Assembly (NCBI GenBank): GCA_012032555.1
Contig: JAAUSR010000019.1
Coordinates: 1 to 64,000, forward strand
Length of the DNA: 64,000 bases
Reading direction: 5' to 3'
Source: Thioploca sp.
Lineage (GTDB): Bacteria > Pseudomonadota > Gammaproteobacteria > Beggiatoales > Beggiatoaceae
Shown: one piece after another, positions 18,723-26,845 of the stretch
How positions within the stretch are numbered: the first letter of the stretch is position 1
How the letters are laid out: every line of letters starts with the position of its first letter
Position numbers and translations under genes: made by a program
The notes under the pieces: generated by a model
Database searches by the model: none
What the model saw: the letters and a program-made list of their open reading frames with translations, nothing else
Told to the model about the DNA's origin: nothing

Positions 18723-19831
18723 ACCGCATCAAAATAAATAGCATCAACCTTAGCAATCGCACAGATATCACCCGGAATACCTTGATCAGTTTCTAGTTGT
18801 TGTTTACCTTGCAATTTAAATAAATGGCCTACTTTAAACGGTTTACGAGCATCACCCACATACAATTGACTTTCTTTGGTTACAACGCCTTGATGGACGC
18901 GAAATACGCCTAATTTACCCACAAAAGGATCAGCGGTGATTCTAAAAACGTGAGCAATGACATGTTGATTAGGATCTGGCTCTGCCGTAAATGAGGTAGC
19001 GTTAGTACCCTCTCCCTTTAGAAATGGACGCGGATTTCCTTCTAAAGGGCTAGGCATCAATCGAGTGAAAATCTCCAATAATTCACGGATACCAGCACCA
19101 GTACGCGCTGAAACGAAGCAGATAGGAATTAAATGTCCTTCTCGTAAAGCGATTTCAAAGGGTTCATGAAGTTGTTCTGGTGCCAATTCTTCCCCTTGTT
19201 CCAGATAAAGTTCCATTAATTTTTCGTCAACTTCAACAACTTGATCAATAATTTGGGTGTGAGCAGCGGCGACTGAACCCAAATCAGATTCTCCTTGGGG
19301 GTTGAAGAAGCAATCAACAACTCGATTGCCATTATCAGCGGGGAGGTTAATAGGTAGACATTCATCACCAAAGGAAGTTTTGATATCCGCTATTAATTGA
19401 AGTAAATTCAGTTCGGGGATATCAATCTTATTGATAATAATCATTCGACACAGCTTTTGTTGTGCTGCGCGTTCCAGCATTCGGCGAGTAACCAATTCAA
19501 TACCCGCTGCGGCATTGATGACTACAGCGGCGGTTTCTACTGCAACCAGTGTACTGAGGGAAAGCCCCATTAAATCAGGATAACCTGGGGTATCAATAAG
19601 ATTAATATGCTTACCGGCTTGGTCGATGCTGACAATAGCAGCGCTGAGCGAATGCTGATACTCTTTTTCGAGTGGATCAGAATCACAGACGGTATTGCCA
19701 CTTTCTACTTTACCAGGAGAACTAATCGTACCGGCTTGATGTAATAAGGCTTCAACTAGTGTCGTTTTCCCAGAGCCATTTTGACCAACCAGAGCAATAT
19801 TGCAGATATTTTCAGTTGTATAGTGAGGCAT
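18650..19831 (-). CDS. EF-G-like translational GTPase (FusA2 type), N-terminal fragment of a frameshifted gene
   Basis: GTPase domain of an elongation-factor-G paralogue: G1 is LVGQNGSGKTTLVEALLHQA, G3 DTPGYPDLMG, G4 NKIDIPE. The sequence FVSARTGAGIRELLEIFTRL, followed by an insert and a domain II start (VIAHVFRITADPFVGKLGVF), is of the second EF-G type (often called FusA2 or EF-G-like), not of the ribosomal-operon fusA. The meaningful frame stops at FDAV near 18722; the remaining 24 codons are out of frame. Joined, the three pieces give about 682 residues, the normal length. Function of this paralogue in bacteria is not well settled; it stands alone here. Confidence 0.88.
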   Translation of the reverse strand: MPHYTTENICNIALVGQNGSGKTTLVEALLHQAGTISSPGKVESGNTVCDSDPLEKEYQHSLSAAIVSIDQAGKHINLIDTPGYPDLMGLSLSTLVAVETAAVVINAAAGIELVTRRMLERAAQQKLCRMIIINKIDIPELNLLQLIADIKTSFGDECLPINLPADNGNRVVDCFFNPQGESDLGSVAAAHTQIIDQVVEVDEKLMELYLEQGEELAPEQLHEPFEIALREGHLIPICFVSARTGAGIRELLEIFTRLMPSPLEGNPRPFLKGEGTNATSFTAEPDPNQHVIAHVFRITADPFVGKLGVFRVHQGVVTKESQLYVGDARKPFKVGHLFKLQGKQQLETDQGIPGDICAIAKVDAIYFDAVCMILMMKIRFILNRWIFQHRCTA

Positions 19832-20315
19832 ATTATTCTTCTAATCCGTTGTGGTTGAAAGGAATCCATACCCGTTATGAAGATTACAACCTCATTTAAG
19901 TATCAAGGTTATAATTCCGTTACAATTAAATACCTTAACAGAATCAGGACTCTCTGAGAAGATGCTGCGCACGTTTTATCGTTAACTTATCGATTAATCA
20001 ATAGATTAAAACATAAAATTTCATTAACAGTTTGCTAATTAACCCGTAAATAAGCGAGATCATGGTATAATTTATTAAAAAAACAATAAATTAACGATAG
20101 TAGAACCACTTGAAAACGATATATTTGAAGTTGTAAGCGGGTGTTATTTTTTCACAGTCAATTTGCTTGAATGCCGGTTGATTGGACTTATTGATCTATT
20201 AAAAATAGCCTTTTTTACTGTTAAACAACAAGCCGAGTAGGGTGTGCATCGCACACCAACTATTGCCATCATTCATTTTCAAGGTGGGCTTGGCGGATTG
20301 ACATGGTGAACCATT
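19832..20315. other. Intergenic region with a short perfect palindrome
   Basis: No gene seen. It lies between the divergent EF-G-like and DUF29 genes. At 20241-20257 GGTGTGC-ATC-GCACACC is a perfect 7-base hairpin preceded by GAGTAG, a short form of the GTAGGGTG repeat family. The rest is AT-rich. Confidence 0.5.
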
Positions 20316-20767
20316 ATGAATAAAGTTTTTGATTATTATGAAACCGATTTCTATTCTTGGGCACAACATAACGCGCAATTACTAAAAGAAGGTAAATTTT
20401 CAGAACTGGATGTCAAGCATCTCATCGAGGAATTAGAGGATATGAGAAAAAGCGATAGGCAGGAGGTAGAAAGTCGTCTCGCTGTTTTAATTGGACACCT
20501 GCTGAAATGGGAGTATCAATCTAACCAACGCAGTAGTAGTTGGCAAGCTTCAATCAATGAACAGCGAATGAGAATAGCCAGAAAAATCCCAGCTTAAAAC
20601 CCTATTTACCTGAAGCTATAGCCGATGCCTACCTTGATGCCGTAGAACTAGCCAGCGATGATACTGGCTTGCCTAAATCAACTTTTCCTCAAATTTGTCC
20701 TTACTTACCAGAGCAACTTCTAGAAAAAAGCTTTTTACCAGGAATCCATGAGAATGATTGGAGTTAG
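20316..20767 (+). pseudogene. DUF29 family protein, one frameshift
   Basis: The first frame (to 20597) has the DUF29 start, YETDFYSWAQHNAQLLKEGK, then LIEELEDMRKSDRQEVESRL and LIGHLLKWEYQ. The family's second half continues one frame away: NPSLKPYLPEAIADAYLDAV, then TGLPKSTFPQICPYLPEQLL, and a stop at 20765-20767. The break is in the AAAAA run at 20582-20586; a sixth A restores AGA AAA AAT CCC AGC. Total length is about 150 residues, normal for DUF29, whose function is unknown and which is very abundant in cyanobacteria and large sulfur bacteria. Probably an intact gene with a sequencing error. Confidence 0.82.
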
Positions 20768-20820
20768 AGGCCAAGCTAATTAGGGTATGCACTGCACCAA
20801 AGCCATTAGTTAAGCAACGA

Positions 20821-20855
20821 GTAGCCTGGATTTCGCTATGCTTCATCCAGGCTAC
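20821..20855. repeat. Palindrome GTAGCCTGGAT...ATCCAGGCTAC
   Basis: Eleven-base perfect arms around TTCGCTATGCTTC. This is a widely dispersed type of intergenic repeat (GTAGCCTGGATG-n-ATCCAGGCTAC) found in many proteobacteria. It lies just after the DUF29 gene. Confidence 0.8.
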
Positions 20856-20967
20856 ACTCGCTTGCCACCAATCGGTTTTTATGGAATTTTCTGCGGTGCT
20901 CTTAATTCGCATTCAAGCTAATTTGTCGGCGTCATTTTTGACAAAATCCATTTTCATGATATTCAAA

Positions 20968-21146
20968 ATATCAGCCGCTGAATTTGACACAAGCATCAAA
21001 TTGGATTTTTTCAACCCCAAATGAATTTGATACTGGATATTCAAATAGTTAAATAATACAAGTATAAATAATACTAGATATCAGCCGCTAAATTTGACAT
21101 AAGCATCAAATTAGATTTTGTCAACCTCAAATGAATTTGATACAGG
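20968..21146. repeat. Pair of 69-base direct repeats upstream of the giant surface-protein gene
   Basis: Copy 1 (20968-21036) starts ATATCAGCCGCTGAATTTGA; copy 2 (21078-21146) starts ATATCAGCCGCTAAATTTGA. They differ at about six positions and are 110 bases apart, start to start. Each contains TTTGAC, ATCAAATT and AATTTGAT elements that are partly palindromic. The second ends 141 bases before the start codon of the gene at 21288, so they could be regulator-binding sites, or a duplicated decayed repeat. No gene lies in 20768-21287. Confidence 0.75.
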
Positions 21147-21287
21147 TGTCAAATTGGCACGAAAAAAAGTCTTTACCAGTTGGACAATTTAGTAAACGAC
21201 AAATCGTGTTTTTTGAACAATAATAATTAATATTCATTCCACGAAAAGTGGATAAAAATATTTATTGGAGATCTTTAGGAGTTATTT

Positions 21288-24200
21288 ATGAATTTAATGA
21301 CCAGTAAACTTCAAGTGCGACCTAATAAAATTCTCAGTTTAGCAATAACCAGTGTTTTAGTTACTAGCACGAACTTATCCTTTGCGGGTAAGCTCGACAT
21401 TGAATATGTAGATGCCAATTGTGTTAAAAAATCGGGACCAGCTACGCTAGCCAGTGAACTATTTTTATCCGATGATCCAGTTATACCCATCACAACAAGC
21501 ACCTGTCCGCCTACTCCGGATGATCTTGATAACAATGGGATGAATGGTCCGGCAGTAGAGGGTACTTACAACGACAAATGGTGGTATGCAAAATATACCT
21601 TTGCCACGAATAGAGCGGAGCCATTTCTAGCTCAATTCTCCTTCGATAAAGGTGCGCAATTTGGAAAGAACGTTGTTTTTTCTCAAGGATCCGGCAAGGA
21701 GTTGGATTTTGTTGCTCACCCCAGTCACAGTCACAGTTTTGTAAGTATGAGTAGTGGAGCAAGTGGTGGATTAGCCGGAGATAGCCAAGTCACTTTTTAC
21801 ATTACACCTTCAGATAGTTTTATTGCGAGCTATGATACCTTATTTTTACGGTTCAATCTGAAAAACTTAGGGATCTTAAAAACACCGGGTGAAGAAGTAA
21901 AATTAACGGCAGAAGTTTTTGCTAGCCCCAATGAAAGTAACTCGTTTGATGGTGGTCCGGTCACCGAATCAGTAGTGACTTCCACTAGAGCTACCCCAGT
22001 GGTTATTGATCCTACCACTGGAACAGTGCAAATCGATCCGGCTACAGAATGTACAACCTTTACGGGGAATGGTTCTGCCTTCATCGACTCAACTAGAGTC
22101 AAATTGGGTTCAATATCTATTCAGAATACTTCAAATGTCCTCAACGCTAACCTGAGTGAGTGGAAATTTGATCCAGATACCATTTCTATTCTCTCACCCA
22201 ATCCAGGAATTCTCACCATAACCGACGGTGTTTTTTCAGCTTCAGCTACCTCTCCAGGAAAAGTATTTCTGGATTTAGATAAGGATGGAAGTTTTACTCT
22301 TGGGACTGATATTCTAGCGGCAGATATAAGTAGTAGTGTGGCCGAATGGTATTTGACCTCTGACGATCTGAAGAAGCTTTATACTTCTGGAACTGACATT
22401 ATAATTGAAACTGATGGTCAGACTCTTATTCAGGGACAATCGGTTCCTGCCAATGCTAGCCTTAAGATAAATTATTTCCAAGGTGACCCAGATACATTTT
22501 CACAGCAGTTAATTCAGATAGGCAATTGTACTCCTTCTACTCCACCACCACCGGCACAACCTTTACCCTCTACTATGAATATTACCATTAATTTTAGTGG
22601 AACCGGTCACGGTCGTGTTACCACCGATCCCCCTGGAATCGATTGTGAAAGTAGCCAATTAAAGTGTTCCAATCTTTTTGATACTGCCACTTGGATCAAA
22701 ATGATTGCTGAACCCGCAGCCGATTCTAAACTCGTTGGCTGGTACGGTTACCAGAGCGACTGTGAAGATGGTGAAGTATTTACGAGCGGTTCTCGTAATT
22801 GTACAGCGTATTTTACATTATTACCTCAACAATTGACTGTCAATGTCACTGGTCAGGGAAGCGTGAGTAGTAATCCAGTCGGTCTAACGTGTGACAACCA
22901 GTGTAGTTATGAATTCAAAGGTGGTGAAAAGGTGACGTTGACAGCTACACCAAAGCCTAATTGGCAATTTGAAAAATGGCAAGGCGATTGTGATCAAACT
23001 GGTCAAGTGGTTATGGATGATGAAAAACAGTGTGAAGCCGTTTTTGCAAAAGTTCCTTGCTTAATCGATCCTCAACAACAGTGGAGTTATTTCTATCCAC
23101 CATCACCCAACTTTGGTACTATTCTTGTTAATGATTCCATCGCTTTACATCAAACAGTCTGGTTTCAAACTAACCAGCAATGTGGTGGACCATTATCTAT
23201 AGACAAAATTGAAGTGACCGGCAACGATGCCGCAGAATTCAAAATTGAAAATGTACAATGTTATCACTACAATTACTATCATCCCTATTCCTCCTCTTAC
23301 TGTCATTTTAACACCGTCTTTCAACCGACTACTGCCGGAGACAAACAAGCCCAGTTAACCTTCAAACTATTAAATTATGAAGAATTACCTATGCCCACCG
23401 TCGCTTTGCAAGCTAAAGCAGTTGACACGGGACAAGCGCAATTAGAATTCACCCCCACTGAACATGACTTCGGTACCGTTTTTATTGGACGCGGTTCACC
23501 TCAACCACAAAGTTTTACTCTTAAAAACACTGGAGAAATCAGCCTGAACATAGGTAATGTGACACTTGCTGGCGACAACGCCGCTGATTTCTCCTTGGAA
23601 AGCTGGTCATGTAACTCTATTGGCATTCTCCATCCTGATGCTCAATGTTATATTAATGCCTGGTTTAGGGCCACTAATGTTGGTCAAAAACAAGCGCGCG
23701 TAACTGTCGCTGCAGGTAATATAAATGCTGAAGCACTTTTAAAAGGTATCTCTGAAGAACCCAAAGATTGTAGCGATGCCAACATTACCATCGAATCAGT
23801 ACAAAGTGGACGTTGGGATGCCGCCAGCACCTGGTCAACTGCAACCATCCCAACCGCAACCGATGTCGTGCGCATTAACAATGGACATACCATTACCGGT
23901 CAGGAACTCGCCCAAATCAAAACCCTCTGCGTTCAAACCGGTGCAACCCTAGAAAGCCAAGATGACCAAGGTACGGCTTTAGAAATCCAAGCCACCGACT
24001 ATCTCGAAAATAAAGGCCTTATCCGTGGCAAAGACGGTAGACCAGAAAACCAAACCGCTTGCACGCCAGAACAACTCGGCACCGAAGGCTGCGCTCAACC
24101 CGGCGCCAGTGTCCTCTTCAAGGTCGGAACCGGCTTTGACAAATACGGCAAAATGGGCGATTGGTGGTGGTATGGCTCTGGTGGACCGATTCTCAATACT

Positions 24201-25277
24201 GGAGAAATCATTGCTGGCAAAGGTGGTGATGGTTACCAATACGGCGCACCCGGGGGTGATGCCATCGTTCTCGGTCGTAACACTACTAACACCAACCGCA
24301 TTCAAGCCGGTGATGGCGGTAATAACCTCGGCAATGGAACCGGTGCCGGCGGTCGTGGCGGACTAACACAAATCTGGGGTAAACTCGGTGGACCGGGTCA
24401 CCTTTATGTTCAAAATGGTGCTCAAGCGCTAGCCGGCAACGGTGGCAATTGTAATCGTAGCGGTCAACAAACCAGCGGTAATGGCGGCAATCTCTGGCTA
24501 GTATCCTTGCCAGATGTTCACATCGAAGGTGGTATTACCAAAGCTGGTCGTGGTGGTCAAGGATGCGCTATCCACGGTCAAGATGGGTTTGTTCAAATCG
24601 AACCAAACGTCATCTCCCTCGCCGGCGCCGCTACCCAAGTCAGCGGAGGTGACATCGCCATTTACGGTGGCCCTGACTGGACTCTGGATTTAAGCAACCT
24701 CAGCGGCACCGTCATCGAAGCCAGCGGCACTCTCACCTTAGCTGTCGGTAAAGGCGGATTGATTGATTTCAGGAACAGCACAGGTCAGGTCTTAACCGCC
24801 AAAGAGGTTCAAATCTTCACTGATAACCTCCTTATCAATTCTGGTAAAAAAATATCCGATTACATCGCCGCAGAGAATATTGTGATCGGTCCGAGTAAGA
24901 TTTTGCGTAACGTTTCGCTTACTGTTGCTAGCAAATTATTTGGTAATCCTGGAGAACTTTTATCGATTCCGTTAATCATCGCCAATAATGGTCCAGAAGA
25001 CGATCAGTACACTGTTACTGCCACTGATTTCGCCGGCAATATTCTAAGCCAATTAGCCGCTGTCGAAGTCAAAAAATTAGATACGGTTAATCTAGCTATC
25101 GATATCACCATTCCAACCAGTAATAAAGTGATATTCACTGCCGTGTCACAAGCTGACAAGGAAGTATCTTCAAGCAGTGAAGTCATTTTAACGACTATGC
25201 CAGTCATGTCTGGTAATGGTAATCAAGTTATATCAATGATAGTCAACCGGAAACTAGTGGTAATCAACCTACACTAG
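21288..25277 (+). CDS. Giant secreted modular protein 1, 5' part of a frameshifted gene
   Basis: Signal peptide (about residues 1-34, ending NLSFAG). The next roughly 400 residues match no family I recognise. Then come Cys-bearing InlB-like repeats (LTVNVTGQGSVSSNP; FEKWQGDCDQ; about 435-590), two ASH / choice-of-anchor-D-like Ig domains (FGTVFIGRGSPQPQSFTLKN, LAGDNAADFSL), a G8-like domain (SGRWDAASTWSTATIPTATD), a glycine-rich segment (GNGGN, GGRGG) and an Ig-like domain (SIPLIIANNGPEDDQYTV). The sense frame breaks at about 25226-25243, where one base is missing; it continues into the ORF at 25469, so the full protein is about 1705 residues. GGAG-type sites precede the ATG. Probably cell-surface, adhesive or sheath-forming (inference). 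Confidence 0.75.
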   Translation: MNLMTSKLQVRPNKILSLAITSVLVTSTNLSFAGKLDIEYVDANCVKKSGPATLASELFLSDDPVIPITTSTCPPTPDDLDNNGMNGPAVEGTYNDKWWYAKYTFATNRAEPFLAQFSFDKGAQFGKNVVFSQGSGKELDFVAHPSHSHSFVSMSSGASGGLAGDSQVTFYITPSDSFIASYDTLFLRFNLKNLGILKTPGEEVKLTAEVFASPNESNSFDGGPVTESVVTSTRATPVVIDPTTGTVQIDPATECTTFTGNGSAFIDSTRVKLGSISIQNTSNVLNANLSEWKFDPDTISILSPNPGILTITDGVFSASATSPGKVFLDLDKDGSFTLGTDILAADISSSVAEWYLTSDDLKKLYTSGTDIIIETDGQTLIQGQSVPANASLKINYFQGDPDTFSQQLIQIGNCTPSTPPPPAQPLPSTMNITINFSGTGHGRVTTDPPGIDCESSQLKCSNLFDTATWIKMIAEPAADSKLVGWYGYQSDCEDGEVFTSGSRNCTAYFTLLPQQLTVNVTGQGSVSSNPVGLTCDNQCSYEFKGGEKVTLTATPKPNWQFEKWQGDCDQTGQVVMDDEKQCEAVFAKVPCLIDPQQQWSYFYPPSPNFGTILVNDSIALHQTVWFQTNQQCGGPLSIDKIEVTGNDAAEFKIENVQCYHYNYYHPYSSSYCHFNTVFQPTTAGDKQAQLTFKLLNYEELPMPTVALQAKAVDTGQAQLEFTPTEHDFGTVFIGRGSPQPQSFTLKNTGEISLNIGNVTLAGDNAADFSLESWSCNSIGILHPDAQCYINAWFRATNVGQKQARVTVAAGNINAEALLKGISEEPKDCSDANITIESVQSGRWDAASTWSTATIPTATDVVRINNGHTITGQELAQIKTLCVQTGATLESQDDQGTALEIQATDYLENKGLIRGKDGRPENQTACTPEQLGTEGCAQPGASVLFKVGTGFDKYGKMGDWWWYGSGGPILNTGEIIAGKGGDGYQYGAPGGDAIVLGRNTTNTNRIQAGDGGNNLGNGTGAGGRGGLTQIWGKLGGPGHLYVQNGAQALAGNGGNCNRSGQQTSGNGGNLWLVSLPDVHIEGGITKAGRGGQGCAIHGQDGFVQIEPNVISLAGAATQVSGGDIAIYGGPDWTLDLSNLSGTVIEASGTLTLAVGKGGLIDFRNSTGQVLTAKEVQIFTDNLLINSGKKISDYIAAENIVIGPSKILRNVSLTVASKLFGNPGELLSIPLIIANNGPEDDQYTVTATDFAGNILSQLAAVEVKKLDTVNLAIDITIPTSNKVIFTAVSQADKEVSSSSEVILTTMPVMSGNGNQVISMIVNRKLVVINLH

Positions 25278-25468
25278 AGGGTAGTCAACCAGTAACTGAT
25301 AGTAATAAACCTATATCAGATGGTAATCAACCCGCAATCGATGGTAATCCAGTTGCACCAAAAAGTGATGTTATTACAGTAGATAGCCCAACTATCAATG
25401 TTTGTCATATCACCTCCGATGGCATCATTGATTGGACTTGCATCAATAAAGAACATATTTTAACCGAT

Positions 25469-26404
25469 GTGATTTTTGAGTCTAATGCGAAAGTATCTGG
25501 TGGTCAACTCGCTGGCACCATTGATAATCAAGGCTTCATCTCGCAAGTGACTATTCAACCAGATACGATTCTCAAAGGTGGTAAATTAAGTGGCTACATC
25601 GTTAATCAAGGCACATTAATGGATTTAGAATTTGTCGGTGCTCAAGTGGTGGGTGGTACACTGGCTGGTCAGATTATTAACAATAGTTTGATTGGTGGTG
25701 TCTTTAAAGATGTTCATTTAGCTGCTGATGCGCAGCTGAATGGTGGCTATTTACAAGGGAAAATTCAAGGCGATCCCGCCGCACCAGCTTTACTAGAAGA
25801 TGTCGCCATCCAAGCGGAAAGTCATCTGGCTTTTGTAAAAATTGGTAAAAATGTGACTTGGTCTGCGGACGTGATATTCGAGGATAATGTTCAATTTATT
25901 GAGCCAACGACGTATTGTAACCCAACTCAATTGGCTCAGATCGTTCCGGTATTGCCGAGTTTAGATCCAATGGTACTAGGCCATTCAGATAAACCTTGCA
26001 CTCAATTGGTGGGTGGTCTATCGATAGACGGAAAGCTATTTCAGCGGCAACTAACGGTAACTCGCGCCAATGAGGTAGAAATTCTAGGTCGAATTGCTCC
26101 AGATTTGAGGCAGGTCAATCAGGTGGTAGATTTTGTGTTATCAGCAACTTATCGTGCCGTCGAAACGGAGCCGCCGCTGTACTTTATGGTGGATACGCAA
26201 GGACAAGTGTTGCCTTGGGATGGTGAGGTATTGCATCTAGTGGCTTTTAAAGACCAAGTAAGATTAGCGTCAGTACAGTCGTTGCGCTTGTATCATGGTA
26301 AATTTCCAGCAGCCGGACAGTTGGAGATTCAGTTTGGTTATCGCTTGATGGATGGAACTGTGGTGTTGAATGAGTTACCGTTAGAGGTAGTGGTTTGGGA
26401 ATAA
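25469..26404 (+). CDS. Giant secreted modular protein 1, 3' part with the shared C-terminal module
   Basis: Continuation of the previous gene. The frame is open from about 25240 with a low-complexity linker (SGNQPTLEGSQPVTDSNKP; SDGNQPAIDGN), so the ATG in the track is internal. Next comes CHITSDGIIDWTCINKEH and a repetitive beta-helix-like region (SGGQLAGTIDNQGFISQVTI; KGGKLSGYIVNQGTLMDLEF). The last 100 residues (PDLRQVNQVVDFVL ... LPWDGEV ... GYRLMDGTVVLNELPLEVVV) are a diverged copy of the C-terminal module found in the two giant proteins at 51-64 kb. A likely role for that module is in export or attachment to the cell surface (inference). Confidence 0.75.
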   Translation: MIFESNAKVSGGQLAGTIDNQGFISQVTIQPDTILKGGKLSGYIVNQGTLMDLEFVGAQVVGGTLAGQIINNSLIGGVFKDVHLAADAQLNGGYLQGKIQGDPAAPALLEDVAIQAESHLAFVKIGKNVTWSADVIFEDNVQFIEPTTYCNPTQLAQIVPVLPSLDPMVLGHSDKPCTQLVGGLSIDGKLFQRQLTVTRANEVEILGRIAPDLRQVNQVVDFVLSATYRAVETEPPLYFMVDTQGQVLPWDGEVLHLVAFKDQVRLASVQSLRLYHGKFPAAGQLEIQFGYRLMDGTVVLNELPLEVVVWE

Positions 26405-26845
26405 AAAGGTAAGCTTGGCCAGTCGAGTGTGTTCTACGCACGGTTTTGGAAATCAAATAAAATCAATATGGTGCCTAGGATGCACCCGACGTTCCAATGC
26501 CATTTTCAAAGAGCGGTCGCCTTGTCCATTGACATTAACTTAACGAAGCCCTGTAGGTCGGCAACCCCTTGCCGACTTTCGGAGGTTAAATCATCAAGAT
26601 GTCGGGAAAGGATTCCCGACCTACCTCTAAATTCAAGACTGAAAAGTCGATTGTTTACGATAACGTTCCACAAATTTCAACGATTGAGCCAGTTAACTCT
26701 TAATTCGCATTAAAGTCATACCGGTAAAATACCCGATGCTATTTGTCTTTTTTTAAACATTCTCTTAAGCTTTTATCGTGTATTTAGGTAGGGGCAGACT
26801 GGTAGTGTGTTTGCCCCTTCTTCGTATGTTTGCCCCTACTCCAAA
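26405..26845. repeat. Intergenic cluster of palindromic repeats after glgP
   Basis: No gene between the two convergent genes. At 26553-26624 there is a compound element: GTAGGTCGG...CCGACCTAC outer arms with GTCGGCAACCCCTTGCCGAC and GTCGGGAAAGGATTCCCGAC inner hairpins. At 26788-26839 GTAGGGGCA...TGCCCCTAC lies only seven bases past the glgP stop codon and may end its transcript. Confidence 0.7.

Noticed and set aside
23979-24366. Overlapping ORFs on both strands (108 and 113 residues)
   Set aside because: Shadows of giant protein 1 in its glycine-rich part; no start signals or family features.
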